From: Alphaproteobacteria bacterium
Lineage (GTDB): Bacteria; Pseudomonadota; Alphaproteobacteria; JAEULC01
NCBI GenBank assembly: GCA_020851015.1
Contig: JADZDN010000260.1
Span: 1-25,040 of the forward strand
DNA length: 25,040 bases
Reading direction: 5' to 3'
Positions 14,991-23,418 of this stretch are shown piece by piece. Position numbers and translations under genes: made by a program. The notes under the pieces are model-generated. The model worked only from the letters and a program-made list of their open reading frames with translations, was not told the origin of the DNA and ran no database searches. Position 1 is the stretch's first letter, and every line of letters starts with the position of its first letter.

Positions 14991-15857
14991 ATGTCCGAAG
15001 GTCTGGTGATCGGGTCCGACGAACACAAGCATCTGTTCTGCCGGTCGCTGATCGACACGCATGTTCCCTTCGATCCCGACCAAATCGTCTGGCCCGCGAT
15101 CGACGAGCGCGACCGCACGCGGATTGCCGCGCTGCCGTTCTGGCCCGACGCCATGCGCGACGAGATCAACGCGATGCGCAAGCTCGAGGCCCTGGCCGGG
15201 ACGCAGCACGATCCGCTGCTGGCCGAGGCGCTGACGCTGCAGGGCTACGAAGAAGGGCGCCACGGCCGGATCATCGGCGCCATGCTGCGCGCCTATGGCA
15301 TTCACGTCGCGCCGCCGCCGCCCGCCGCGCCGCCCAGCGATGCCGAATGGGCCTACATCAAGCTCGGCTACGGCGAGTGCTTCGACTCGTTCTTCGCCTT
15401 CGGCATGTTCCACCTCGCTGGCAATGCCGGATTCTTTCCGCCGGCCCTGGTGGCGGTGTTCGAGCCGATCGTGCAGGAGGAGGCGCGCCACATCCTGTTC
15501 TTCCAGAACTGGATCAGCTATGTGCGCGCCAACCGGCCGGTAGCCGATCGCGCGCTGCACCGCCTGACCTCGGCCCGCGCGCTCGCGCTGTCGGTGTGGA
15601 GCCGCATGAAGATCGGCTTGACGCTGAAGCGCGCCAATCGCGGCCACGCGCCGACCGAGGCGAACTTCCCGGTCGAGCGCTTCAGCCTGCGCGGATTCCT
15701 GGAGGCGTGTTTGGCGGAGAACGATCGGCGGTTGTCGTCCTACGACCCCCGCCTGCTGCGGCCGCGCCTGATCCCGTCGCTCGCCGGCGCGATGGCCGGG
15801 TTGCTTCCCGCCGCGCGCGCGCGCGCCGCCGGCGAGGTCGGGGCACGCCCGGCCTAG
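14991..15857 (+). CDS. Ferritin-like di-iron protein of unknown function
   Basis: A 288-residue protein. The four-helix di-iron pattern can be traced: E66 in RKLEAL, E88-x-x-H91 in GYEEGRHGR, E129 in GYGECFDSF and E164-x-x-H167 in VQEEARHILF. These are the ligands of ferritin-like oxygenases and oxidases. A Pro/Ala-rich loop (about 107-115) separates the second and third helices, and a basic C-terminal part follows after about residue 195. No signal peptide is visible. It probably binds two iron ions and reacts with O2; a hydroxylase, desaturase-like or aldehyde-oxygenating role is possible but not identified. GGAGAG lies 10 bases before the ATG at 14991. Its stop overlaps that of the convergent FAD monooxygenase. 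Confidence 0.7.
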   Translation: MSEGLVIGSDEHKHLFCRSLIDTHVPFDPDQIVWPAIDERDRTRIAALPFWPDAMRDEINAMRKLEALAGTQHDPLLAEALTLQGYEEGRHGRIIGAMLRAYGIHVAPPPPAAPPSDAEWAYIKLGYGECFDSFFAFGMFHLAGNAGFFPPALVAVFEPIVQEEARHILFFQNWISYVRANRPVADRALHRLTSARALALSVWSRMKIGLTLKRANRGHAPTEANFPVERFSLRGFLEACLAENDRRLSSYDPRLLRPRLIPSLAGAMAGLLPAARARAAGEVGARPA

Positions 15858-17080
15858 TGCCGCGCGGGGCTGCGCACGTGCTCCGGACGCACGCCCAGCC
15901 CGATCAGCCGCGCGGGGATCCGGCGCAGGAACGGACAGCGCGCCAGCAGGCGCACCGCCAGCGGCGGCTTGATCGGCCCCGGGCGTTCCAGCACCCGCCC
16001 GATCACGCGCCGCTGGACCAGCAGCTGCAGCCGCTGGGTCATGCGGGTCGGACATGCGCGCCGCGCCTGCACCGCCGCCAGGTCGGCGTCGGTCACGCGG
16101 CCGTCGGCCAGCTTGACCGCCAGGATGTTGGCGGCGGCGACCGCATCCTGGACGGCCAGGTTGATGCCCACCCCGCCCACGGGCGACATCGTGTGGGCCG
16201 CGTCGCCGATGCACAGCAGGCCCGGGCGATACCAGGTGCGCAGCCGGTCGACGCCGACGGTCAAGAGCTTCACGTCATCCCATGACGCGATCTCGCCGAT
16301 GCGATCGGCCGCGAACGGCGCCAGCCGCGCGACCTCCGCGCGAAACGCTTCAAGCCCCGCGGCCTTGACCCGCGCGAGCGAGTCCTTGGCAATCACGTAG
16401 CCGCATTGCCAGTGCTCGCCGCGATTGATCAGCACGAAGATGCGGCCGGAATCGAAGCGGCCCATCGTTTCCGCCGCGTCGTCCGGCCGGCGGGAGAGGC
16501 GGAACCACAGCACGTCCATCGGCGCGCCAAGCGTTTGGACCGCCAAGCCTGCCGCCTGGCGGACGGTCGAGTGCCGCCCGTCCGCGCCGATCACCAGCGG
16601 GGCGTCGATCTGCACCTTGCCCGCATCGGTTTCCGCGACCAGTCCGGCGACGCGTCCGTCGCGTTCGACCAGCCGCTTCGCCTTCGCCCGCATCAGGAGA
16701 TGGAATCCGGGATAGGCGCGGGCCTTGCGGGCCAGGAAATCGAGGAAGTCCCACTGCGGCATGATCGCGATGAACTTGCTGCGCACGGGCAGGTGCGTGA
16801 AGTCGGCGATGGTCACCGGAAGATCGCCTACCTGGCCGCCCAGCTCGCGCACTTCCTGATGCGGCAACCGCAGGAATTCCTCCAGGAACCCCAGCTCGTG
16901 CATGATCTCGAGCGTCGACGGGTGGATCGTGTCACCGCGGAAGTCGCGCAGGAAATCGCCGTGCTTTTCCAGCACGGTCACGTCGACGCCGGCACGGGCC
17001 AGCAGCAGCCCCAGCATCATCCCCGCCGGCCCGCCGCCGGCGAAGCAGCACCGCGTGGCGGTGGTTTGCATGACCGTCAC
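15854..17080 (-). CDS. FAD-dependent aromatic-type monooxygenase (PHBH/UbiH-like)
   Basis: A 408-residue class A flavoprotein monooxygenase. AGGGPAGMMLG at 14-24 is the Rossmann dinucleotide motif with E38 ending the second strand (VTVLEKH). GADGRHSTVR at 165-174 is the DG motif for FAD/NADPH. GDAAHTMSPVGGVGINLA at 292-309 is the second FAD motif. Such enzymes hydroxylate aromatic or polyketide-like substrates with NAD(P)H and O2; the substrate is unknown. The GTG at 17080 overlaps the upstream SGNH gene's stop as GTGA; an ATG three codons later (17071) is an equal candidate, and neither has a clear ribosome site. Its stop and that of the ferritin-like gene share one CTAG. Confidence 0.82.
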   Translation of the reverse strand: MTVMQTTATRCCFAGGGPAGMMLGLLLARAGVDVTVLEKHGDFLRDFRGDTIHPSTLEIMHELGFLEEFLRLPHQEVRELGGQVGDLPVTIADFTHLPVRSKFIAIMPQWDFLDFLARKARAYPGFHLLMRAKAKRLVERDGRVAGLVAETDAGKVQIDAPLVIGADGRHSTVRQAAGLAVQTLGAPMDVLWFRLSRRPDDAAETMGRFDSGRIFVLINRGEHWQCGYVIAKDSLARVKAAGLEAFRAEVARLAPFAADRIGEIASWDDVKLLTVGVDRLRTWYRPGLLCIGDAAHTMSPVGGVGINLAVQDAVAAANILAVKLADGRVTDADLAAVQARRACPTRMTQRLQLLVQRRVIGRVLERPGPIKPPLAVRLLARCPFLRRIPARLIGLGVRPEHVRSPARH

Positions 17081-18141
17081 TTCGTCGCGCCGACACCACG
17101 CCGTTTGAGTTCGGCCTCGACCAGCTTGGCGACCTTGGCGTGGCCGACCGGGCGCATGTGGTCGTCGAGCAGGTAGTAGTCCGAAGCGGCCAGCGCCTTG
17201 GCGACGTCGACCGTGCTGACGACCGGTTTCAGCGCCGCGTAGCGCGGCTCGTCCAGCAGCCGCGCCACCGCCGCGGTGAACCGGCTGTCGTTGCGATTGT
17301 GCTCGTTCAACTCCAGGACGACCACCACCTTTCCGGTGAGCAGCGTCTGGTGCCGCGACAGCACGTCCAGGAAGTAGCGCGCCTCGGTTGCGTCGGTGTC
17401 GGGCGGTGGCGGCGGCGCCTTGCGCCAGGGCAACGCCAGGCGGGCGATGCTCAAGAGATTGCGCAGGTGCTTGAACGGATAATAGCGCGTTTCGCGCGCA
17501 TGCCCGTCGACCAGCGCGCGATAGCGCGCCTCGGGAAGTATGTCGAGATGGCCGCGATCGACCAGGTATTGATTCTCCTCGAAATCGTTGTCGCAGTACT
17601 GGATCACCAGCGCCTTGAAGTCGCCGAGCCCCAGCCGCTCGACCAGCGCCAGCTCGCGCGCCGTGCCGTAGGACGAGATGGCCGCGTTGAGCACCGCTAC
17701 GCCAAGATCGCGCTGGAGCAGCTTTGGAAACGCCTCCGCCGAGGCGACCCCCCAGCCTATCGCGTGGGAATCGCCGGTCACCACGATCGCCGGGGCGGCC
17801 AGCGCCGCGTCGTCGTCGCGCAGGCCCATCCGGTTGGTGACGTATTCGACGCTGTGCTCGCGGTTGACCACCGTGCAGCGGGTCGACGGCTTCAGCGTAT
17901 AGGTAACTTCGGGATCATAGACCGCGCAGTCCGGCAGGAACTGCACGATGCGCCGGTCCTTGCGCATGTAGTAGTTGCGCGCCAGCGACAGCGGCTTGCT
18001 GACCGGACCCTCGGCGGATCCCAGCATCTCCGGGTGCGACATCGCATAGGCAATGATGGCTTCGACCGCGATCAGCGACAGCAAGACGCTGGCCACGAGA
18101 AGCAGCGCGTTGAAGATCCAGCCGAGATGGCGGGGAATCAC
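17077..18141 (-). CDS. Membrane-anchored SGNH/GDSL hydrolase-like protein
   Basis: A 354-residue protein. One N-terminal transmembrane segment (about 9-33) would anchor it with the rest in the periplasm. The SGNH blocks are present: VVTGDSHAIGWGV (121-132, nucleophile Ser125), SSYGTARELAL (156-166, block II glycine), YCDNDFEEN (182-190, block III Asn185) and DDHMRPVGHAKVA (326-337, Asp326/His328). Proteins like this often act as esterases or O-acetyl transferases/hydrolases on polysaccharides or lipids. The substrate is unknown. A proline run (PPPPP, near 243) separates two halves. It is the upstream, coupled partner of the FAD monooxygenase gene. Confidence 0.72.
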   Translation of the reverse strand: MIPRHLGWIFNALLLVASVLLSLIAVEAIIAYAMSHPEMLGSAEGPVSKPLSLARNYYMRKDRRIVQFLPDCAVYDPEVTYTLKPSTRCTVVNREHSVEYVTNRMGLRDDDAALAAPAIVVTGDSHAIGWGVASAEAFPKLLQRDLGVAVLNAAISSYGTARELALVERLGLGDFKALVIQYCDNDFEENQYLVDRGHLDILPEARYRALVDGHARETRYYPFKHLRNLLSIARLALPWRKAPPPPPDTDATEARYFLDVLSRHQTLLTGKVVVVLELNEHNRNDSRFTAAVARLLDEPRYAALKPVVSTVDVAKALAASDYYLLDDHMRPVGHAKVAKLVEAELKRRGVGATK

Positions 18142-18149
18142 GGGCGACG

Positions 18150-18211
18150 GGCCTCATGCTTGGATGAGGTCCAGGATGAGGCCGTCTTGCCCGGCTGTCG
18201 AGCCGCCGGGC
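18150..18211. repeat. Two hairpins downstream of the dimethylglycine dehydrogenase gene
   Basis: The first (18150-18183) pairs GGCCTCAT with ATGAGGCC and resembles family 2 at 6330-6362 in its outer stem. The second (18189-18211) pairs GCCCGGC with GCCGGGC. Both follow the stop of the minus-strand gene at 18227 and could end its transcript, but no T-run is present. Confidence 0.45.
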
Positions 18212-18226
18212 CTGGGGGGACGCGGC

Positions 18227-20662
18227 CTATGCCCGGATCCGCTCGTTGGCCGGGTCCCACGGCGATTCCGGGATGACCGAGGCGGCGTGGCGCCGGCCCA
18301 GCAGCTCGATCTCCAGCTTCGATCCCGGCTTGGCATGGGCGGGATCGACGTAAGCCAGCGCCAGGCTCTTGGCGACCGCGTAGCCATAGGCGCCGGAGGT
18401 CGTGCGGCCGACCATCTTGCCGTTCGCGTAGAGCGGCTCGTTGCCCCACGGGTCGTTGTCCGTCTTCGCGTCAACCTGCACGGTGACGAAGTTGCGCGGC
18501 AGGCCTTTCGCCTTCTGCTCGACCAGCGCCTGCCTTCCGATAAACTCGCCCTTGTCCAGGCGCACGAAGCGCTCCATGCCAGCCTCGAGGATCGTGTACT
18601 CGGTGGTCAGGTCCGAGCGCCAGTAACGATAGCCCTTCTCGATGCGCAGCGAGTCCATGGCGCGGATGCCCACCGGGCGGATGTCGAACTCGGCGCCGGC
18701 TTCCATCAGCCCCTTGAAGATGCCGATCTGGTAGGCCAGCGGATGGTGCAGCTCCCAGCCCAGCTCGCCCAGGAAGTTGACGCGCAGCGCCAGCACCGGC
18801 GCCACTCCCACGGTGATCGGCTTGCCCGACAGCCAGGGAAAGGCGTTGCTCGACAGGTCCGCGTCGGTCAGCTTGCGCAGCACGTCGCGCGCCTTGGGGC
18901 CCGCCAGCACCAGCACGCCGCGATCCAGCGTCACGTCGCGCAGCGTCACGCTGCCGTCCTCGGGCATGGCGCGCCACAGGATGTCGTGGTCGTGCGCCTC
19001 GGCCGCCGCGGCGCTGACGATGTAGAAGCGCTCGCGGTCCAGCCGCGTGATGGTGAACTCGCTGACCACGCCGCCCGCCTTGTTCAGCACGTGGCAGAGC
19101 TGCGTGCGCAATTGCCCGCGCGGCAGCCTGTTGGCCACCAGCTTGTCCAGCATCGCCTCGGCGCCCGGGCCGGAGACGACGAACTTCGAGAAGCCGGTCA
19201 GGTCCTGCACGCCCACGCGCTCGCGCACCGCGCGGCATTCCTCGCGCGCCGGCTCGAAGTAGTTGCCGCGGCGGAAGCTCAGCTCGTCCTTCTGCGGCGT
19301 GCCCTTGGGCGCGAACCAGTTCGGGCGCTCCCAGCCGAATTTCTGCCCCCAAACCGCGCCCAGCGCGGTCAGCCGGTCGTAGACGGGGCTGGTCTTGGCG
19401 GGGCGCGCGGCCGGGCGCTCCTCCAGCGGATAGTGCAGCACGAAGATGTGCTCGTAGGCCTCCTCGTTCTTGATCTTGGTGTAGATCTTGTTGGCGTAGC
19501 CGCCGAAGCGCCGCGGATCGACGTCCCAGGGATCGACCGAGGGCTCGCCCGCGACCATCCATTCCGCCAGCAGCTTGCCGGCGCCGCCGGCCGCGGTGAT
19601 GCCGAAGCTGAAGCCCTCGGCCAGCCAGTAGTTGCGCAATCCCGGCGCCGGCCCGATCAGCGGGCCGCCATCGGGCGTGTAGGGGATCGGGCCGTTGACG
19701 CAGTCCTTGATGCCGACCTTGCCCAGCATCGGCACGCGGCGGATCGCCGCGTCGATATGGACCTGCAGCCGGTCGATGTCGGGCGGCAGCAGCTCCTGGC
19801 CGAAGTTCGGCGGCACGCCGTCGACCGCCCAGGCGGGCGCGCCTTTCTCGTAGGGACCCACGATGAGGCCCTGGCGCTCCTCGCGCAGATAATAGGACTG
19901 GTCGCTCTCGCGCAGCACCGCCATCTCGGGCAGGCCGTGCTCCTTGCGCTTCAGCAGCTCCGCGCAGGGCTCGGTCACGATGTACTGGTGCTCGACGGCG
20001 ATCACCGGGATGTCCAGGCCGACCATCGCGGCGATCTGGCGCGCCCAGGATCCGGTGGCGGTCACGACATGCTCCGCCGTTATGTCGCCCTTGTTGGTGC
20101 GGACCAGCCATTCGCCCGACAACTTCTGCTGGATGCCCGTGACCTTGGTCTGGCGGTTGATCTCCGCGCCGCGGCCGCGCGCCGCCTTGGCCAGCGCCAT
20201 CGTGACGTCGGCTGGCGCCACGTGCCCGTCCTGGGGATGGAACAGCGCGCCGACCACCCCGGTCGTGTCGCACAGCGGCCACAGCTCCTTGACCCGCTTC
20301 GCGTCCACGATCTCGAACGGCACGCCGATCGTGTTCGCGGTGGCGCAGTAGCGGTGGTACTCGTCCATCCGCTCCTTGTTGGTCGCCAGGCGCAGATTGC
20401 CGGTCTTGTGGAACGACACCGGCTGGCCGGTCTCGGCCTCCAGCGACTGGTAGAGGTCCACGCTGTACTTGTGCAGCTGGCCGACCGAGTAGCTCATGTT
20501 GAACAGCGGCAACAGCCCCGCCGCGTGCCAGGTGGACCCGGCGGTCAGTTCGTTCATCTCCACCAGCACCACGTCGGTCCAGCCGAGCTTGGTCAGGTGA
20601 TAGGCGATGCTGACGCCGACGATGCCGCCGCCGACGATGACGACGCGCGCGCTGGATTTCAT
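18227..20662 (-). CDS. Dimethylglycine dehydrogenase-like FAD enzyme fused to a GcvT domain
   Basis: An 811-residue two-part enzyme. The N-terminal DAO-type FAD domain has VVIVGGGIVGVSIAYHL (7-23) and LTAGSTWHAAG (39-49), where His46 matches the histidine that covalently carries FAD in dimethylglycine and sarcosine dehydrogenases. The C-terminal half (about 430 onward) is an aminomethyltransferase/GcvT-like folate-binding domain: GPKARDVLRKLTDADLS, NFLGELGWELHHP, then RIEKGYRYW. Length and motif order follow mammalian DMGDH closely. The reaction is oxidative N-demethylation of dimethylglycine (or sarcosine), giving methylene-tetrahydrofolate or formaldehyde. A strong promoter and a palindrome lie upstream. 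The C1 product links it to the pterin cofactor genes elsewhere in the window (inference). The ATG at 20662 is preceded by GGGGAAG. Confidence 0.88.
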   Translation of the reverse strand: MKSSARVVIVGGGIVGVSIAYHLTKLGWTDVVLVEMNELTAGSTWHAAGLLPLFNMSYSVGQLHKYSVDLYQSLEAETGQPVSFHKTGNLRLATNKERMDEYHRYCATANTIGVPFEIVDAKRVKELWPLCDTTGVVGALFHPQDGHVAPADVTMALAKAARGRGAEINRQTKVTGIQQKLSGEWLVRTNKGDITAEHVVTATGSWARQIAAMVGLDIPVIAVEHQYIVTEPCAELLKRKEHGLPEMAVLRESDQSYYLREERQGLIVGPYEKGAPAWAVDGVPPNFGQELLPPDIDRLQVHIDAAIRRVPMLGKVGIKDCVNGPIPYTPDGGPLIGPAPGLRNYWLAEGFSFGITAAGGAGKLLAEWMVAGEPSVDPWDVDPRRFGGYANKIYTKIKNEEAYEHIFVLHYPLEERPAARPAKTSPVYDRLTALGAVWGQKFGWERPNWFAPKGTPQKDELSFRRGNYFEPAREECRAVRERVGVQDLTGFSKFVVSGPGAEAMLDKLVANRLPRGQLRTQLCHVLNKAGGVVSEFTITRLDRERFYIVSAAAAEAHDHDILWRAMPEDGSVTLRDVTLDRGVLVLAGPKARDVLRKLTDADLSSNAFPWLSGKPITVGVAPVLALRVNFLGELGWELHHPLAYQIGIFKGLMEAGAEFDIRPVGIRAMDSLRIEKGYRYWRSDLTTEYTILEAGMERFVRLDKGEFIGRQALVEQKAKGLPRNFVTVQVDAKTDNDPWGNEPLYANGKMVGRTTSGAYGYAVAKSLALAYVDPAHAKPGSKLEIELLGRRHAASVIPESPWDPANERIRA

Positions 20663-20721
20663 GCCGCTTCCCCCGGGCTTGCCGATTGGCGGCCCATCCC
20701 GCTCCCTCGGGCCCGGTATTG

Positions 20722-20751
20722 GCTATAGAAACCCCGCCGCCCGGTTGTCAA
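20722..20751 (-). promoter_or_regulatory. Near-consensus sigma-70 promoter for the dimethylglycine dehydrogenase gene
   Basis: On the minus strand a perfect TTGACA (20751-20746) and TATAGC (20727-20722) are 18 bases apart. Transcription would start near 20715, giving a leader of about 50 bases. This is the best promoter match in the window. Confidence 0.6.
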
Positions 20752-20752
20752 A

Positions 20753-20768
20753 GCGCGACATGTCGCGC
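20753..20768. promoter_or_regulatory. Perfect 16-base palindrome just upstream of the -35 box, candidate operator
   Basis: GCGCGACATGTCGCGC ends one base before the TTGACA box of the dimethylglycine dehydrogenase promoter. The location suits a dimeric regulator acting next to RNA polymerase. It could also form a 6-base stem with a CATG loop as a weak terminator for the upstream gene, whose stop is at 20786. Confidence 0.45.
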
Positions 20769-20785
20769 CGCGGGCGGCTGCGGGG

Positions 20786-23329
20786 TCAGGCGGCGGTCGG
20801 GGTCTTGGCCGGGGGTGGCGCGGCGCCGGCGCCCTGTTCGATCTTCAGGCGCAGCTTGTCGGCGCGGTTGGCGTTGCTGCAGATCTCCAGCAGCCGCACG
20901 GCATGGAACATCACGACACGGGCGTCGGGCTGGGCGGGCGCCGGCGCGGCGGCCTCGGCGCCCAGGCGCTCGACCGTCGCGCGTTCGACCGCCATGGCAA
21001 TCTCGGTCAGCTTGCCGTTGACCTCGCCGCCCAGCCCCAGGCTTTCGGCGAAGCCGGCGCATTGCTTCAGCGCCGTCGCATGCGCCTCGGCTTTCGCCAT
21101 GTCCTGCAGCGCCGTAGCGGCGTCCTTGGCGGCCGGCGCGGCGACGAACGAGGCCATGATGGCGGGCTCGGCCTTGGCAATCACGACATCGCGGAGCGTG
21201 GCCACGATGCGTTCCTTCATTTTCGCGACGCCGTCGCCGATCATGGCTTCGCCGCCCTGCGGCATCTCGCCCAATGCCTTGAACCGCTCCGCCGCTTCCT
21301 CGGCCAGCGCGGCGACCACGTTGGGCGAGGGCGGTTCGGCGCCGGCGAGCGCGTCGATGCGCGCCTGAAGGTCGGCGACCAGCTCGACGCGCACCGCGAT
21401 GCCCAGCTTGCGCGCGCGGGGATCGTCGGCGGCCGCGGCGGCCAGCGCCTGAAGCAGATCGATCGGCTCGGCCACGCGCGACAGCAGGACGCGCAGCATC
21501 TCGGGCAGGCGCAGCGCCACGCTCGGTATGTCGAAGACGCCGAGGATGCCGGCGATCTTGTCCTTGTCCAGCGCCATCACCGGCTTCGGCGTCAGGAAGC
21601 CGCGCAGCCGCATCACCGGATCGGCGACTTCCAGCACCTGGCCCATCTGGGTGAAGTCGGCGAATCCGCGGTCACCCAGCTGCTGGGCCAGGCGCGTGCG
21701 CTCGGCCGGATCGGCGTTGGCGCGGGAATGGATGGCGGACACGGTGGCGCTGGCGGTCGGCCAAAGGCGCTGGCCCAGATCCACCACCACCGTGTGGTCG
21801 CGGCTGCCGGCGGCGGCGGCCTTGGCTTCCATTTCCGCCAGCAGCTCCTTGGGCAGGCCCGCTTCGGCCAGCTTCCAGCACGGCCGGATCGACGCGCGCA
21901 GGATGCGGCCGGGCGATGGCGGAACCGAACCGTCGGCCAGCAGGTCCTCGAACGGCACGCAGAACAGGCGCTCGACCGTCAGCGTGCGGCGGGGCTGCGA
22001 GACTTTGAGGCGCGGGCGGATGGCGTCGAAGGCGTCCTTGGACAGCGAATCCCCGCCCTGGGTGTCGCGCGCCTTTTCCAGCACGCCGACCAGCTTGCCC
22101 AGTTGGTTCTCGGACAGATCGAACTGCCGGTCGCCCATCGTGCCGACATGGCTGGCGACCGCCGCCCTTTCCTCCGGCTTGCCGGCGGGCTTGGTCGCGC
22201 CCGGCTTGGTGGCGGCGGGGGTCGACGGCCTGCCGGTCCGCCAGTCCTGGCCCATCGCCAGCCGCCCGATCTTGGGGTTGCGCTCGGCCGCCTTGGCGGC
22301 GGCGGCGGGCGGGGCAGCCTTGCGGATGCGTTCCGGGAAGCCGTCGGCGATCGCGTGGATCGCGACCACTTGCAGCGGCCGGGCGGACTGGGCCGCGTCG
22401 CGCCAAGTCTCGATATGCCGGTCCCAGCCGTCGAGCGTCCAGGACAGCTGGTCGACCAGCAGCGCGATCTCGCCGCGCGTGTCCGCCCAGCGCACGATCG
22501 TGTCGACGAAGTTCTCGAGGTAGAAATCGATGCGCAGGATGAGGCTTTTCGTCGTGGCGCCGATGTTCTTGGCCAGTTCGGAGAGCTGCAGCGCGCGCTC
22601 GCCGTCCGGGCCTTCGTCCTCCTGGGCCCAGCGCCAGATCTGGGTCGATGTCTCGGCGACGGTCCGGGCCAGGCGCCGCAGCCGGCTCGGCGGCTCCATT
22701 TCGGGCGTGCCGACCGCGGCGATCACGTCGCCCCATTCCTCGATCGCCTTGTAGAGGGCGTCGGCCGAGCCGCCGGTCTCCTTGGCCATCGTCGCCAGCA
22801 GGGCGCGCACCCGCGCCTGGCCTTCCTGGGAAGTGATTTCGGCCAGCGTCAACGCCTCGCCGCCACCATCGACCTTGGCGAAGGCCAGCCGGATCAGGTG
22901 CACCGCGCAGACCAGCCGGTCGACCTGCTCGCGCTCCAGCGCCTGCACCGCCTCCAGCGCCGCCTGCGGCCCGGCAAGCCCCTGGCGCGCGACCTCCAGC
23001 ATCACCAGCCGCAGCCCGTCGGGGTTGGTGGCGTGGCGCTCGAGGATGAGCTGGTGCATGACCCGGTCGTGGACGCTCATGACGAGCGCCAGCGGCAGGT
23101 CCTTCATCGGAACGACATAGGTGCCCTTGGCGCCGCCGAAGCCGGGTATCAGCACTTCCAGCGCGCCGCCCGTGCTCGACCGCACGCGCGAATTGGAAAG
23201 TCCGGCCGTGGTGAAGGGCACCGCCGCGCCCCGGCGCAGGAAGTCCTGGACAAGGTTCGCCTGGCCGGCCGCCGTGGCGGCGCCGGCCGCGCGATCGCTG
23301 TTCCATTGCGTGTCGGCAATGCGGCTCAT
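20786..23329 (-). CDS. Large uncharacterised protein, 847 residues
   Basis: I do not recognise this protein. It is soluble-looking, with no signal peptide and no membrane helix, and is alanine-rich and largely helical. A front part (about 1-340) contains an early beta-rich patch (STGGALEVLIPGFGGAKG at 52-69), then helices with many Trp and charged residues (IEEWGD 196-201, IWRWAQEDEG 231-240, LSWTLDGWDRHIETWRD 295-311). A flexible Pro/Ala/Lys linker runs from about 337 to 395. A back part (about 396-830) includes a stretch after it with FDLSENQLGKLVGVLEKA and PRRTLTVERLFCVPFEDLL, then a long helical region. The tail is Pro/Ala-rich. No Walker, kinase, nuclease or helix-turn-helix motif is apparent. 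It stands alone with its own upstream spacer. Codon use looks like its neighbours, so it is an ordinary resident gene. Confidence 0.8.
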   Translation of the reverse strand: MSRIADTQWNSDRAAGAATAAGQANLVQDFLRRGAAVPFTTAGLSNSRVRSSTGGALEVLIPGFGGAKGTYVVPMKDLPLALVMSVHDRVMHQLILERHATNPDGLRLVMLEVARQGLAGPQAALEAVQALEREQVDRLVCAVHLIRLAFAKVDGGGEALTLAEITSQEGQARVRALLATMAKETGGSADALYKAIEEWGDVIAAVGTPEMEPPSRLRRLARTVAETSTQIWRWAQEDEGPDGERALQLSELAKNIGATTKSLILRIDFYLENFVDTIVRWADTRGEIALLVDQLSWTLDGWDRHIETWRDAAQSARPLQVVAIHAIADGFPERIRKAAPPAAAAKAAERNPKIGRLAMGQDWRTGRPSTPAATKPGATKPAGKPEERAAVASHVGTMGDRQFDLSENQLGKLVGVLEKARDTQGGDSLSKDAFDAIRPRLKVSQPRRTLTVERLFCVPFEDLLADGSVPPSPGRILRASIRPCWKLAEAGLPKELLAEMEAKAAAAGSRDHTVVVDLGQRLWPTASATVSAIHSRANADPAERTRLAQQLGDRGFADFTQMGQVLEVADPVMRLRGFLTPKPVMALDKDKIAGILGVFDIPSVALRLPEMLRVLLSRVAEPIDLLQALAAAAADDPRARKLGIAVRVELVADLQARIDALAGAEPPSPNVVAALAEEAAERFKALGEMPQGGEAMIGDGVAKMKERIVATLRDVVIAKAEPAIMASFVAAPAAKDAATALQDMAKAEAHATALKQCAGFAESLGLGGEVNGKLTEIAMAVERATVERLGAEAAAPAPAQPDARVVMFHAVRLLEICSNANRADKLRLKIEQGAGAAPPPAKTPTAA

Positions 23330-23368
23330 CCCTGCGCCTTTCGCACGGGCACGGGCGTGGTTGGGGCG

Positions 23369-23393
23369 CTAAGTAGTGCCTAACAGTGGTTAA
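23369..23393 (-). promoter_or_regulatory. Phased TTAA/TTAG motifs upstream of the uncharacterised gene
   Basis: The only relatively AT-rich stretch of the spacer 23330-23418 contains, on the minus strand, TTAA (23393-23390), TTAG (23383-23380) and TTAG (23372-23369), spaced by 6 and 7 bases. CtrA sites of alphaproteobacteria are TTAA-N7-TTAA, so this is a degenerate resemblance only. Confidence 0.2.
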
Positions 23394-23418
23394 TGGATGG
23401 TTGACGGCGCATCCGGCA

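Noticed and set aside
18053..20728. An 891-codon plus-strand frame opposite the dimethylglycine dehydrogenase.
   Set aside because: Antisense shadow of a gene with clear motifs; its translation is His/Arg/Leu/Val-rich without any family resemblance.
20663..20785. A glycine or other riboswitch before the dimethylglycine dehydrogenase gene.
   Set aside because: The predicted leader is only about 50 bases, too short for a known aptamer, and no conserved core was seen.
20903..23383. An 826-codon plus-strand frame opposite the uncharacterised protein.
   Set aside because: The two strands compete here. The minus-strand protein has balanced composition, a start with an upstream spacer and plausible helices; the plus-strand product is rich in Arg, Gly, His and Gln, like other shadows in the window.
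23369..23393. A CtrA binding site.
   Set aside because: The half-sites are TTAA/TTAG with 6- and 7-base spacing; no full TTAA-N7-TTAA is present, so it is kept only as a weak regulatory candidate.
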